Assembly: GCA_030616775.1 (NCBI GenBank)
Contig: JAUWWQ010000045.1
Span: forward strand, 1-36,036
Length of the DNA: 36,036 nt
Direction of reading: 5' to 3'
Origin: Planctomycetota bacterium
Lineage (GTDB): Bacteria; Planctomycetota; Phycisphaerae; UBA1845
In this document: one piece after another, positions 1 to 8,072 of the stretch
Layout: each line of letters opens with the position of its first letter
Numbering within the stretch: position 1 is the first letter of the stretch
Translations under genes and position numbers: made by a program
Notes under the pieces: generated by a model
What the model was told of the DNA's origin: nothing
The model's database searches: none
What the model saw: the letters and a program-made list of their open reading frames with translations, nothing else

Positions 1-29
1 CGGTCGGCAGAACTCACTGAACGTGGGGT

Positions 30-512
30 TTGTCAACACCGGTTGATGGAGCGCAAACGACTGCGATTCGTCGGGAGATTTCAAGACTTCCGCCCGCTAC
101 GAGCTGGGTTTTATGCAACGTGGGGGTGAACTACCGCCCCGGTGGCTTTGTGTGGATTATACTCGAATCAAGCGGACGCCGCGTTCGACTCCATTTGCGA
201 TGCGAGGCGTCCCATATTAGGGTTCCCAACATCTACTACTGGCCTTGGCGAGGAAGTCTAGTAGTTAGCTGCGCCACGTATCTGGCTGACGGACTAGAGC
301 ACAGCGTCGTTGGCATTGGCGTGCATGCGTGGACTTTGTCAGTGCCATTCGCCCTCTTCGCCACCTACCCCACCCTTGCCTTCATCCGCGGCCCAGTGCG
401 TCGCCAGCGTCGGCGTCGGAAGGGGCTCTGCCTCAAGTGCGGGTATAATCTCACCGGCAACGTGTCGGGTGTTTGTCCGGAATGTGGCACGCCGATCGAA
501 CGTACACCGTGA
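30..512 (+). CDS. Membrane protein with C-terminal zinc ribbon
   Basis: Hypothetical protein of 160 residues. The reading frame is closed by TGA at 18-20, so the gene begins inside the window; TTG at 30 is the first usable start, preceded by a weak GTGGGG. One hydrophobic segment lies at about residues 92-116 and is followed by a very basic stretch (RRQRRRRK). The C-terminus has CxxCGYNLTGN...CPECG, a four-Cys zinc ribbon typical of many planctomycete membrane proteins. By inference the ribbon faces the cytoplasm behind the basic stretch. Function is unknown. The N-terminal half matches nothing I recognise, and the true start could lie further in. Confidence 0.6.
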   Translation: MSTPVDGAQTTAIRREISRLPPATSWVLCNVGVNYRPGGFVWIILESSGRRVRLHLRCEASHIRVPNIYYWPWRGSLVVSCATYLADGLEHSVVGIGVHAWTLSVPFALFATYPTLAFIRGPVRRQRRRRKGLCLKCGYNLTGNVSGVCPECGTPIERTP

Positions 513-814
513 CCCGAGCCGGATTCGCGGGGAGCGGGGCTGAGGTTATGCTGACTTGTTTCAATCAAAGTGAGACAATCGCCCGTGGGCATAGATGTGC
601 AAGCCCCTCTACGCGGCGATCTCTGGGTGTCGACTGCATAGCGGATTGTGATTTCGCTTCCGGCGAGCTTGCCGCTTGGCGCCAATGCGGCCTTCCCGTA
701 CGTCGCAGGGCGTGACTGTAGGGTCTGTTCTCCATGCCCGACACTGCGGCCGGCCATTGCGTGGGCCGCCAGACTCCCCTGGTGGAAAGGGTACTCGATC
801 ACCCATCGCGCGAC
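513..814. other. Intergenic, no gene seen
   Basis: About 300 bases between two convergent genes. The open frames here are Arg/Pro/Cys-rich and lack ribosome binding sites or recognisable domains, so I see no convincing gene. No clear hairpin followed by a T-run was found. Confidence 0.4.
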
Positions 815-1030
815 TCACTTTGAACCCCTACCCGACCATCGGCCGGCGTCTTCGTGGGCGATCCCCAGGATCAGGGAGACGCCCACACCAAGGATAGTCA
901 GCACCAACTCCCCACTTACCTTCAAACCGAACTCCGCCGCAAACGCGACGATCACGGTTGCCAGCGCCACACGTACTTTGCGTGATGCCAGCGGCCGCAT
1001 CATTCGCCGTAACACCAGTTGTAAGCTCAT
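815..1030 (-). CDS. Small two-helix membrane protein
   Basis: A 71-residue hypothetical protein. ATG at 1030-1028 is preceded by AGGAG (1039-1043 on the plus strand) with an 8-nt spacer, a good ribosome binding site. After a basic start there are two hydrophobic stretches, about residues 20-34 (VALATVIVAFAAEFG) and 42-57 (LVLTILGVGVSLILGI), followed by AHEDAG. The shape, a short basic head, two membrane helices and a small polar tail, is holin-like. No lysis genes are nearby, so that likeness is only structural. Function is unknown; the strong RBS and clean hydrophobic pattern make it likely to be real. Confidence 0.65.
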   Translation of the reverse strand: MSLQLVLRRMMRPLASRKVRVALATVIVAFAAEFGLKVSGELVLTILGVGVSLILGIAHEDAGRWSGRGSK

Positions 1031-1119
1031 TCACTGAACTCCTGACTCAGTGTGTCGCAGTTGTGACGCTAATCACTCAAACAGACCGGCTTGTTCCCTG
1101 CGACTGACCATAGATCCCT

Positions 1120-1210
1120 GAGCCGCGGGCTTTAGCCCGCGCGGCATTGCGTTCCCCAAGTCCGCGTCAATAGCAGTCGGTAATCCGCGCAGACTTCAAG
1201 TCTGCGGCTC
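1120..1210. repeat. Composite palindromic repeat element
   Basis: Two short palindromes are nested in a larger one. The left arm has GCGGGCT-TT-AGCCCGC, the right arm CGCAGACTT-C-AAGTCTGCG, and the outer ends GAGCCGC (from 1120) and GCGGCTC (to 1210) are complementary. A related CGCGGGCT-GA-AGCCCGCG palindrome occurs at 21745-21762. This looks like a dispersed REP-like intergenic element; its mobility is not shown by the sequence. Confidence 0.6.
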
Positions 1211-1324
1211 GGAAGCGAAAAATCAGTCACTTTGAGTAACCACTAGCCTTCCTCACTGGGACCCCACTACCGGTTGAAAACCGGTGCCATATACGTGGCC
1301 TGGCAGCGGTCATCCGGTGTGACA

Positions 1325-1362
1325 CCCGTCGGAGGCGCGCCAGCGCGTGCACCTCCGACGGG
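1325..1362 (-). terminator. Hairpin downstream of the ABC-GNAT gene
   Basis: A perfect 11-bp stem (CCCGTCGGAGG at 1325-1335 with CCTCCGACGGG at 1352-1362) encloses a 16-nt loop that can itself pair (CGCGC/GCGCG). It lies about 60 bases past the stop of the leftward gene, so it may end that transcript. There is no T-run, so it would be a non-canonical terminator or an RNA-stabilising hairpin. Confidence 0.45.
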
Positions 1363-1423
1363 CGCATCTGGAAGGGAGGAAGGAAGCAAATCCATACACG
1401 ACACGGGCCGTTTCCATTGTGGT

Positions 1424-2842
1424 CTACGAGGCCTCCCCCTTTCTCCAGAGGTAATAAACAGGTCGAGATCCGATCAGACCTCGAAACGTTTGAGCGAGCA
1501 GTTGTGGTGACTGCCTCTCGACACGGCATCCACCACCCCCGGTGGTGGCCGTATACCAGTCGTAGACTATGCCCGAGACGATCTCGCGGACCCGACGCCT
1601 CCGGGAAACGTGCATCACAAACTCACGAGCGTTGGGATCGACGTCCATCGCCCGGAGTGCTTTAAGGGCCGCCTGGCACCTCGGCGAGATATCGTACTGC
1701 CCGATCCGCTTCATTCCCGCCTTTTCGAATACCGGATTGAATTCACCCATTGTGGCCAGGCATTCAACATAGTCAGTGCCAACCAATGGCAGTGTCTTTC
1801 GCACCAGGTAGTGGCCAAGGCCGCACCCGCGAAGGTCCGGGTGAACTACCAGGCGCCGAAGGATGCGTAGCGAGCGATTCACCCGCTTGGGATTGCGTGA
1901 AAACCGTCCATCCGTTGCCTGGTTGCGCAGGGACAGTTCCAGAGGCGGATGGGAGTACACGACGATCCCCACGAGGCGACCGCCGGCACCGTCGCGCATC
2001 ACGAAGACCTTGTCAACGAACCCGAGTTCATCAGTCGCGCGGTAGTGCATCGAAGCGAATCCGTCGTAGTCTCGCTTCGATCCGCGTTCGATCCTCAATC
2101 GCCGTCGAAAACTCGGCGGCTTACCCGGACGGACCGTGCGGTGTTCGGTCTCACAGCGGCCGGCACCTTTGAGCCAGACGATTGTGTCTGGCTGAAGGTC
2201 AGCAATGATGTCTTCATTGCTGCACGCGACCACTGCGGAGAGTTGTCGTTGCACGACAATCTTGCGGAAGCCGAAGCTGATGGCCTTGGCCGCTTGCCGG
2301 TGCAGCGTGGAGCAGAATTCGTCGCACAGCAGTGGCGCTGCTGCGCCCGCCCGGCTGTGCAAAGCGACCGCGCGGGCAAGGCGGGCCCGGAACCTCTCAC
2401 CGTCGGAAAGAGCATCAAACGGACGGACCCAGAGGTGTGCCTCGGCCAAACCGCATCTCGTGAGTATCGACAGTGCTTCCGATAGTGAGGCCCACGGTGC
2501 GATGCGATCGACGACTGCCATGTCCCCGGGGAAACTCACCCGTTGGACCATGCAGCCGCCGGCAAAGCGTCGCTCGATCTGGGCCAGGGAGCTTGACTTC
2601 CCGCTGCCTGATGGCCCCACCAGCAAGACGATCCGACCCGGTCCGATTGGGATCCGGGTGGCCTCCACAATCATGGTTGGAGACCCGAACAGTGGTATGC
2701 CGAATTGCATGCCGACGGCAGCCGTTCGAGGCGAGGGGCGGCCCACCCTGCGTGGACGCACACATGCCAAATCAACGCTGGTTGGGCCGCCCCCCGTCGC
2801 TCCCGAACGGTGCTCCGATCGCCTCCCCGGTGTCACGCTCAT
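1424..2842 (-). CDS. ABC-type ATPase fused to GNAT acetyltransferase (COG2401-like)
   Basis: 472 residues with two enzymatic domains. The ABC ATPase has Walker A GPSGSGKSS (76-84), signature LSDGE (145-149) and Walker B LLCDEF (171-176). The expected switch (H-loop) His is replaced, with ACSNED at 206-211. The GNAT domain follows, with LVVHPDLRGCGLG (331-343) containing the acetyl-CoA-binding R-x-x-G-x-G. This order matches COG2401, predicted ABC ATPase plus acetyltransferase, whose substrate is unknown. There are no membrane segments, so it is not a transporter. ATG at 2842 has GGGGAGG about 12 nt upstream; an internal Met45 just before the ATPase is an alternative start. It stands alone, with its own promoter (2933-2960) and a downstream hairpin. 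Confidence 0.85.
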   Translation of the reverse strand: MSVTPGRRSEHRSGATGGGPTSVDLACVRPRRVGRPSPRTAAVGMQFGIPLFGSPTMIVEATRIPIGPGRIVLLVGPSGSGKSSSLAQIERRFAGGCMVQRVSFPGDMAVVDRIAPWASLSEALSILTRCGLAEAHLWVRPFDALSDGERFRARLARAVALHSRAGAAAPLLCDEFCSTLHRQAAKAISFGFRKIVVQRQLSAVVACSNEDIIADLQPDTIVWLKGAGRCETEHRTVRPGKPPSFRRRLRIERGSKRDYDGFASMHYRATDELGFVDKVFVMRDGAGGRLVGIVVYSHPPLELSLRNQATDGRFSRNPKRVNRSLRILRRLVVHPDLRGCGLGHYLVRKTLPLVGTDYVECLATMGEFNPVFEKAGMKRIGQYDISPRCQAALKALRAMDVDPNAREFVMHVSRRRRVREIVSGIVYDWYTATTGGGGCRVERQSPQLLAQTFRGLIGSRPVYYLWRKGEAS

Positions 2843-2932
2843 CTAACCCCAAGCCTCCCCAAGGCCCGCAGGACTCGTCAGAATGCGGCTCGCCGCCGCA
2901 GGAGCTGAAGGTCTGACCCTAACATACCCCTA

Positions 2933-2960
2933 ACTATACCATGCTATTATTGCTAGTCAA
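2933..2960 (-). promoter_or_regulatory. Predicted sigma-70-type promoter of the ABC-GNAT gene
   Basis: Reading the minus strand, -35 TTGACT (2960-2955) and -10 TATAGT (2938-2933) are separated by 16 bp, inside a locally AT-rich patch (2920-2980). Transcription would start near 2926, giving a leader of about 85 nt before ATG 2842. Confidence 0.55.
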
Positions 2961-3345
2961 TAGAAAAAGCAATATTCTTGTGGGATGACTTGGTGTCTCA
3001 GTACGTTCGATTGCGAGCGCTCGTCAGCTGGGCAGAGGAAAGACGCGGGAGCAAAGGGTAACGGGGTGCGGGCCCTTCTCCGCCAAGGTCCCAGATCCGG
3101 GCATTATGTTGCATTCGCCGTCCGGACTCTGAGCGTCCCGGTATCAGGCTTCTGTTGCGGTGGTTATGGTCTCCTGTTTGAGAGGTCTCTCGCGAGGGTT
3201 TTGAGCTCGTTGCGCAGGAGCAGGAGTTCATTGTACAATGGCCGCAGAGCCGGATCTTGCGGGCTGGAAAATCCCGACCTCGTCCCGCTGCTCACTGGAC
3301 GGAGGCTTGCCCATAGAGGTGTCATCACAGGGAACAGGCCAGTAG
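2961..3345. other. Intergenic region between divergent genes
   Basis: About 385 bases between the leftward ABC-GNAT promoter and the rightward methyltransferase. Apart from a possible 53-codon leftward frame (3164-3325) I see no gene. The long rightward frame across it is rich in Ser, Arg and Gly and has no good ribosome binding site. A CAATATTCT string at about 2972 resembles the S24 repressor direct repeats at 5130-5172. Confidence 0.4.
3164..3325 (-). CDS. Possible small protein, amphipathic helix
   Basis: A 53-codon frame from ATG 3325 to TAA 3164. The C-terminal half reads DPALRPLYNELLLLRNELK followed by TLARDLSNRRP, a regular Leu-rich amphipathic helix that looks more protein-like than random sequence. 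The N-terminal half is Ser/Gly-rich and nondescript, and no clear ribosome binding site was seen. It could be a small coiled-coil protein or the degraded 3' end of a larger gene. Confidence 0.25.
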   Translation of the reverse strand: MTPLWASLRPVSSGTRSGFSSPQDPALRPLYNELLLLRNELKTLARDLSNRRP

Positions 3346-4155
3346 ATGACCACGCAGAATGACAACATATGGCACGGAGCCTACAAGATCCCCTGGCATG
3401 ACCCTGATTTCAGCAGGCGAATGCTGGTCGAACACTTGACACAAGACAGTGATTTGGCCAGTCGCCGTACCGAGTGGATTGACAGGCAGGCTGCGTGGAT
3501 TCATGACCACCTGCTTCACGGGAAACCTTCAAGAATACTAGACTTGGGCTGCGGACCAGGATTCTACTTGCACCGCTTGGCAATGTTGGGACACCGCTGC
3601 CGTGGGATCGACTTTGGTCCAGCGTCCATCGAGTACGCGCAACAGCACAACCCCGACGAATCGCGGTGCGAGTTCATTCTGGGCGACATTCGCCAAGTAC
3701 CGTTCCGTGGTCCTTACGACCTGGCAATGATTCTATATGGCGAACTCAATGTCTTCTCGCCTGCTGAAGCACTGGCGATCCTTCGAGGGGTGCAGGTAGG
3801 CCTCACCTCGCAGGGCTGTCTGATCGTCGAAGTGCAAACGCCGGAAGCCGTGGAACATATGGGACGTGGCGGCCCCTCGGAGCAGCAGTGCGAGTCCGGC
3901 CTGTTTTCAGATCGCCCTCATCGCTGCTACACGGAGAACCAGTGGCTACCTGAGCAGAAGATAGCCATCCAAACGTTTTCCGTCACCGAAGCAACCGATG
4001 GGCAGACGCGGAAGTACCGTAGTACGACTAAAGCCTGGCCAGATGGTGAGATGATCGAGTTACTGACGGGCGCTTGCCTCCGCGAGGTGGTGCGATGTGA
4101 TGAATGGCCAGGCAACACTGACGCCTTGGCGTTGTGGATCGCCCGGAAGAGTTAG
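3346..4155 (+). CDS. Class I SAM-dependent methyltransferase
   Basis: 269-residue cytoplasmic protein. Motif I ILDLGCGPGFYL (64-75) binds S-adenosylmethionine; GIDF with acidic Asp89 ends strand 2; GDIRQVPF (113-120) is the usual post-II motif and YDLAMILYGELN (124-135) is the motif IV region. This is the standard seven-strand Rossmann methyltransferase fold (Methyltransf_25/11-like). The substrate cannot be told from sequence. The N-terminal 60 residues, with HDPDFSRRML, resemble small-molecule rather than rRNA methylases, but that is a weak inference. The gene stands alone between leftward genes and has a poor ribosome binding site before ATG 3346. Confidence 0.85.
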   Translation: MTTQNDNIWHGAYKIPWHDPDFSRRMLVEHLTQDSDLASRRTEWIDRQAAWIHDHLLHGKPSRILDLGCGPGFYLHRLAMLGHRCRGIDFGPASIEYAQQHNPDESRCEFILGDIRQVPFRGPYDLAMILYGELNVFSPAEALAILRGVQVGLTSQGCLIVEVQTPEAVEHMGRGGPSEQQCESGLFSDRPHRCYTENQWLPEQKIAIQTFSVTEATDGQTRKYRSTTKAWPDGEMIELLTGACLREVVRCDEWPGNTDALALWIARKS

Positions 4156-4462
4156 CTCCTGTTCGAAGTTTCGTTTCGACCCACGCGTCTCTGCCACATC
4201 ATAATGTAGGATTGTGAGTCAACTGCCCGGGGGGCCTGAAGCAACCGCTTGATCTTCAACCTCCCCCGCCTGCCGTTGACAGTCTTACATAAAGGATGTT
4301 CGGCAAAACACTCCCGCGGACTCCCCGATTCCCTCGAACCGCTTGTGCGCCCGCCTGCTTTGTGCTAGATAAAGGACGTTATCATCCGCTAACCCAGTTC
4401 GAGGGCGTCCCCGGGCGCAGTCCCGTCTGCAACGGACAGTGCACGATCGGGGCGTTGTGGCT
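4156..4462. other. Intergenic between convergent genes, nothing identified
   Basis: About 300 bases between the 3' ends of the methyltransferase and the S24 repressor. No convincing gene, RNA or T-run hairpin terminator is visible. Confidence 0.4.
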
Positions 4463-5125
4463 CTACAGTTCGCGCGAGACCAGGCGTAGCACGATCCCCT
4501 GGATCGAGAAGTCGCGTGAGCCATCGATCAACATGGGCGCGGCCTCGGGGTTATCGCCACGGAGGATGACGATTCGCTCGCCCCCGCGCCACTCAACGCT
4601 GACCCGCTTGAGGGTCGGTTGACTGTCCACCAGGCAGGCACAGATACGGCCTTGGACGTGCTCGGGGGCCACATCGGGCCGGTAGTGCACCAGAACGATA
4701 TCCCCCGGCTTGAGCGTTGGTTCCATGCTGTCGTAGGACAGCCGCAGGCAGTAATAATCGGGCGACCATTGGTGACGAAGGACGGGGAACATCTCCAACT
4801 GCTCCTGGGACTCGCCGGGCGAGCCCGCTGGAATCGACCCCAACAGGAGCAGCTCGCGGGTCTCCAGCGGTTGTGGCGTGTCGTGGTCAACGCCGCCGCC
4901 GATCAGGACACCCTGCGGCAGGTCGAGTGCCACAGCCAGGGCATCGATCGTGCGGCGCCTCGGTCTGGCCAGCCCGCGCTCGATCGCCGAGATGTACCCC
5001 TGGTTAACCGTAGCAGCGGCTGCGAGCTGGGTCTGGGTCATCCCAAGCTCGCGGCGCCGGCGTTTGATCCGAGCCCCAATCGACTCCTGGGCCCGGACCT
5101 CAACGATTGATGGATTACGCGACAT
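4463..5125 (-). CDS. XRE-type repressor with S24 (LexA/CI-like) peptidase domain
   Basis: 220-residue DNA-binding regulator. A Cro/CI-type helix-turn-helix spans about 17-72 (IKRRRRELGMTQTQLA, then NQGYISAIERG). The C-terminal S24 domain has a candidate Ala100-Gly101 self-cleavage bond (SIPAGSP), nucleophile Ser133 in YDSMEPT and general base Lys173 in TLKRV. The spacings of 33 and 40 residues are close to LexA (34 and 37). In this family a damage signal or RecA triggers self-cleavage and derepression; here that is inferred. The promoter lies 8 nt from ATG 5125, so the mRNA appears leaderless, and direct repeats overlap the promoter, suggesting autoregulation. No phage genes are nearby, so it may be a chromosomal stress regulator. 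Confidence 0.9.
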   Translation of the reverse strand: MSRNPSIVEVRAQESIGARIKRRRRELGMTQTQLAAAATVNQGYISAIERGLARPRRRTIDALAVALDLPQGVLIGGGVDHDTPQPLETRELLLLGSIPAGSPGESQEQLEMFPVLRHQWSPDYYCLRLSYDSMEPTLKPGDIVLVHYRPDVAPEHVQGRICACLVDSQPTLKRVSVEWRGGERIVILRGDNPEAAPMLIDGSRDFSIQGIVLRLVSREL

Positions 5126-5129
5126 CGCA

Positions 5130-5172
5130 CAATATTATGCCGCATCCATTGCCGCTTGTCAATATTCTGCCG
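5130..5172 (-). promoter_or_regulatory. Consensus promoter with paired direct-repeat operators
   Basis: On the minus strand, -35 TTGACA (5162-5157), a 17-bp spacer and -10 CATAAT (5139-5134) form a near-perfect sigma-70-type promoter. Only 8 bases separate the -10 box from ATG 5125, so the start of transcription should fall at or within a base or two of the start codon. Two copies of CGGCAKAATATTG (5142-5130 and 5172-5160) are spaced exactly 30 bp apart, about three helical turns, one over the -10 and one over the -35. They are good operator candidates for the repressor itself. Confidence 0.75.
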
Positions 5173-5267
5173 TTGCGCCCCGTAGCGTAGGCGTGCCATC
5201 TACGAGAGCTGGTGACGCACGGTTGACGGATCGGCCTGGCGGTCCGGACGATCGATGTGACACGCGA

Positions 5268-6917
5268 TCATCGTGGCGGCGCGTAGTGCCGTATGATGGT
5301 ATCGGCGGTCTTTATTCCGTCAACAGCCGTGCTGACGATGCCGCCGGCGTACCCGGCACCTTCGCCGACCGGATATAGATTGGCGACGTTGAGGGCCTGC
5401 CGCGTCGTGTTATCCCGCAGGATGCGTACGGGTCCGCTGGCTCGCGTCTCCGGCCCAGTGATTAGAGCCTCGTCGCCTGAGAATCCGGGAAACTTGTCGT
5501 TGAGCCTGGGCAACGCCCGCCGCAGGGCCTCCGAAACAAGTTCAGGAATGAGCGCAGCGATTTCAGCCCACTGTCCGCCCAACGGATAGCTGGTCTCGAG
5601 CTGTCCGTCGGACCGAGCCCCACGCAGAAAGTCAGACGCACGCTGGGCGGGTACGCGGTAAGACTCGCCCGTTGTCTCAAACGCGATGTGCTCCCACCGC
5701 TCCAAATACGCCAGAGCCTCCACGGCAGGGTTGGGACCCCTCTTTGAGGAGATTGTCTGGGGGTCCAATGTAAGCACCAAGCCGCTGTTGGCGAACGGGC
5801 TGGATCGCCGTGCCCGGCTGGCCCCATTGGTGGCAACCAGTCCGGCGGATTCGTTGGTGGGCAGGATCATGCCGCCGGGACACATGCAGAAACTGAACAC
5901 GTCGCCGCGCTTCCCGGCGGCGTCCTTGACTACAAGGTGGTATTCCGCAGGGCCCAGACGGCGATGACCGGCGGCGGCGCCGTATTGCCACCGGTTGACC
6001 ATCGCCTGGGGGTGCTCGATACGCACCCCAATCTGAAACGGTTTCGGTCCGATCCGCACACCGCGGCGATGCAGCAGACGGATGGTGTCCCGCGCGGAAA
6101 GTCCAACGGCCAGGATGGTCGGACCAGCCTTCAGCCAGCTACCATCGGGCTGAAAGCCGGGACCGCTAACGTGCACGGCCTCAAGCCGCTCATCAGCGAC
6201 TCTGATGTCATTGATGTGGCATTCGAATCGGACTTCCCCACCGAGTGATTCGATTCTCTTTCGGATCCGCGAGCAGATGGTCGGCAAGCGGTCACTACCG
6301 ACATGCGGGCGCATGTCGATGAGAATGTCAGGGTCGGCGCCGTGCTGGTAGAAGACTTCGAGTACCAAGCGGCACAGCGGATCATTGATGCGCGTGTAAA
6401 GCTTGCCGTCGCTGTAGGTGCCCGCCCCGCCTTCGCCGAACAGCAGGTTCGAAGACGGATCAAACACTCCATCGCGGTAAAACCGCTGCAGAACGTCCCG
6501 GTGCCGACGGCGCACCTCCCGCCCGCGTTCAAAGACGACCGGTCTGTAGCCGAATTGGGCCAGGCGCAGGGCCGCAAACATGCCACCGGGGCCGAAGCCG
6601 ATAACCACAGGTCGCTCGCGGAGAGCGTGAGTACCGCACTCCGGCGCAAACGCCACCTGTGGATCGAGCCAGACCACGTTCCGTGCTCGGAGGCGTTTAA
6701 GACGGGCGCGTTGTGCCCGGTGCGACTCATCCAGATCCAGTTCCATCTGGTAGGAAAAGTAAATGTCATCTTTCTTCCGGGCATCGAGGGACCGCCGGAC
6801 AATCGCATACGTACGGATGGCGTTCTTGGATACGCGGAGGCGTTTGGCCACAACCTCCACGAGCCGCTCCTCAGGCTCATCAAGCCCTAGACGGATGTTA
6901 CGGACCAGGATCGGCAT
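5268..6917 (-). CDS. FAD-dependent dehydrogenase, COG2509 family
   Basis: 549 residues, the usual length of this family. The N-terminal domain of about 100 residues (LVEVVAKRLRVSKNAI, later KKDDIYFSYQMELDLD) precedes a Rossmann FAD site, VVIGFGPGGM (104-113) with Glu130 closing the ADP-ribose site. NLLFGEGGAGTYSDGKLYTR is a family hallmark. The C-terminal flavin motif is VGEGAGYAGGIVSTAVDG. It is a soluble flavoprotein oxidoreductase with unknown substrate. ATG 6917 is the start. The gene lies 143 bp upstream of the S24 repressor on the same strand, but the repressor's own promoter in that gap suggests separate expression. Confidence 0.9.
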   Translation of the reverse strand: MPILVRNIRLGLDEPEERLVEVVAKRLRVSKNAIRTYAIVRRSLDARKKDDIYFSYQMELDLDESHRAQRARLKRLRARNVVWLDPQVAFAPECGTHALRERPVVIGFGPGGMFAALRLAQFGYRPVVFERGREVRRRHRDVLQRFYRDGVFDPSSNLLFGEGGAGTYSDGKLYTRINDPLCRLVLEVFYQHGADPDILIDMRPHVGSDRLPTICSRIRKRIESLGGEVRFECHINDIRVADERLEAVHVSGPGFQPDGSWLKAGPTILAVGLSARDTIRLLHRRGVRIGPKPFQIGVRIEHPQAMVNRWQYGAAAGHRRLGPAEYHLVVKDAAGKRGDVFSFCMCPGGMILPTNESAGLVATNGASRARRSSPFANSGLVLTLDPQTISSKRGPNPAVEALAYLERWEHIAFETTGESYRVPAQRASDFLRGARSDGQLETSYPLGGQWAEIAALIPELVSEALRRALPRLNDKFPGFSGDEALITGPETRASGPVRILRDNTTRQALNVANLYPVGEGAGYAGGIVSTAVDGIKTADTIIRHYAPPR

Positions 6918-7154
6918 GATCCGCGTAGCCTAGCGAGGACGGCGTTTTTCAGCCATTGCGTTTAGGTGTTCGAGTACCACGGGGGCGCGCCGGGGCGGAC
7001 TGTCCCGCCCGGGCCCGGTGCTCCGGCCATAAAGCATGATCAGGTCCCCGATCTGTCGAAAACAGCGCACTATACCTCTTGTGAGGCGTCAGAACCCGAC
7101 CTTCCAATGCTGAGACAGGGGCGTGCTCACGGCCCGAAAAATACGCGTGGGCCC

Positions 7155-7183
7155 TTGCTTCCCCGCCGTTTTGCCGGTAAAAT
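7155..7183 (+). promoter_or_regulatory. Predicted promoter of first DUF5678-protease pair
   Basis: -35-like TTGCTT (7155-7160), 17-bp spacer, -10 TAAAAT (7178-7183), 29 bp before ATG 7213. The second cassette has a very similar TTGCTG-N17-TATAAT (13136-13164). Confidence 0.45.
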
Positions 7184-7212
7184 TATATGATAGGTAGGAG
7201 CGTGGGCTACGG

Positions 7213-7506
7213 ATGGCCGATGGTGACTTTGTGGTGAAGGAGGCGGGACGGTCATCCATGGACTTCGAGACTGAACTCCAGTACTTCGAAGAGCATCGCT
7301 CGACGTGGATCGAACACTATGAGGGCAAGTTTGCCCTCGTAAAGGGAAAGGACCTCCAGGGCGTTTACGATACCGCCGAAGCTGCGTATCAGGCGGGTGT
7401 GGAGCTCTGGGGCAATGTTTCATTTCTCATCAAGCAGATTCTTCCCGAGGATCCCATTGAGCAGGTTCCTGCGTTGATGTATGGTCTGCTCAATGCCCAT
7501 ACTTAA
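7213..7506 (+). CDS. DUF5678-type small protein
   Basis: 97 residues. From about residue 17 it shows the compact DUF5678 pattern: HRSTWIEHYEGKFALVKG, then DTAEAAYQAG. The paralogue at 13172 keeps Y-x-GK, V-x-x-GK and DTA at matching places. Function is unknown; such short domains are often found beside retropepsin-like genes. ATG 7213 has TAGGAG 12 nt upstream. Met16 (7258), preceded by AAGGAGG 14 nt upstream, is an alternative start close to where the domain begins. The last 14 nt overlap the start of the protease gene, implying coupled translation. Confidence 0.75.
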   Translation: MADGDFVVKEAGRSSMDFETELQYFEEHRSTWIEHYEGKFALVKGKDLQGVYDTAEAAYQAGVELWGNVSFLIKQILPEDPIEQVPALMYGLLNAHT

Positions 7507-7960
7507 CCAGAGGTTCTACGGTCGGACACTTAAAGGCAAACAGCTCAACCCGATGTACGGGTTGCTGCGCTTCGGTCCGCGTGTTCCTGTCCTGGTCGGC
7601 GTACACTCGGCAGTTGCGAAGTCTCTGGCAGCATCCGAGAAAACGATCCCGTCTCCAGTGAAGGGTTTCGGTCTCATCGATACGGGCGCCTCGATTACAT
7701 CTATAGATCTCAAGGTCGCTGAGCGTCTGGAGCTGCCCGCGACCGGGACGAAGAAACTTGGAACCGCCGGAGGGCCGACGGACGCGCCCACGTACGCGTT
7801 TGCCTTCACACTCGCCAATCTGCCCCCGATCGATTCCGCGCAGGGAGTAGGATGCGAGCTTGGGGCCCAGGGCATCATTGCACTCATCGGCTTGGACTTG
7901 CTCTCCAGGTGTGTCTTCATCTTGAATGGCCCGGATGGGAGCTTCACCCTGTCCCTGTAA
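7493..7960 (+). CDS. Retropepsin-like aspartic protease
   Basis: 155 residues from ATG 7493; an in-frame ATG at 7481 is an alternative. The active-site motif LIDTGASITSID (61-72, catalytic Asp63) is followed by the second hallmark ALIGLDLLSRC near residue 138, as in single-domain retropepsins that act as homodimers. There is no signal peptide or membrane helix, so it is probably cytoplasmic. ATG 7493 gives a 14-nt overlap with the upstream DUF5678 gene, exactly as in the 13374 homologue, which supports this start. Its substrate is unknown; the DUF5678 partner could be a substrate, inhibitor or adaptor, which is inference only. Confidence 0.8.
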   Translation: MPILNQRFYGRTLKGKQLNPMYGLLRFGPRVPVLVGVHSAVAKSLAASEKTIPSPVKGFGLIDTGASITSIDLKVAERLELPATGTKKLGTAGGPTDAPTYAFAFTLANLPPIDSAQGVGCELGAQGIIALIGLDLLSRCVFILNGPDGSFTLSL

Positions 7961-8072
7961 TCCTCCAGAGAGAGTGAGTCCGACACGGTGGACGCCCGTT
8001 TGGGCCTGATCAGTAAAAAAGGTCCATTTGCCAGACAGCCGGAGAGCAGCTTGAATGCCGCTGGAGGACCGT

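Larger units (their letters stand above)
1031..1423. other. Intergenic with palindromic elements
   Basis: About 390 bases between a leftward small membrane gene and the 3' end of the leftward ABC-GNAT gene. It holds a composite palindromic element (1120-1210) and a strong hairpin (1325-1362), both listed separately. No coding frame with a ribosome binding site was seen. Confidence 0.6.

Noticed and set aside
2985-3362. Rightward 125-codon frame before the methyltransferase
   Set aside because: No RBS, no domain, Ser/Arg/Gly-rich composition, and it overlaps the methyltransferase start.
4463-5125. Prophage, considered because of a CI-like repressor
   Set aside because: No integrase, structural or lysis genes are nearby; flanking genes are metabolic.
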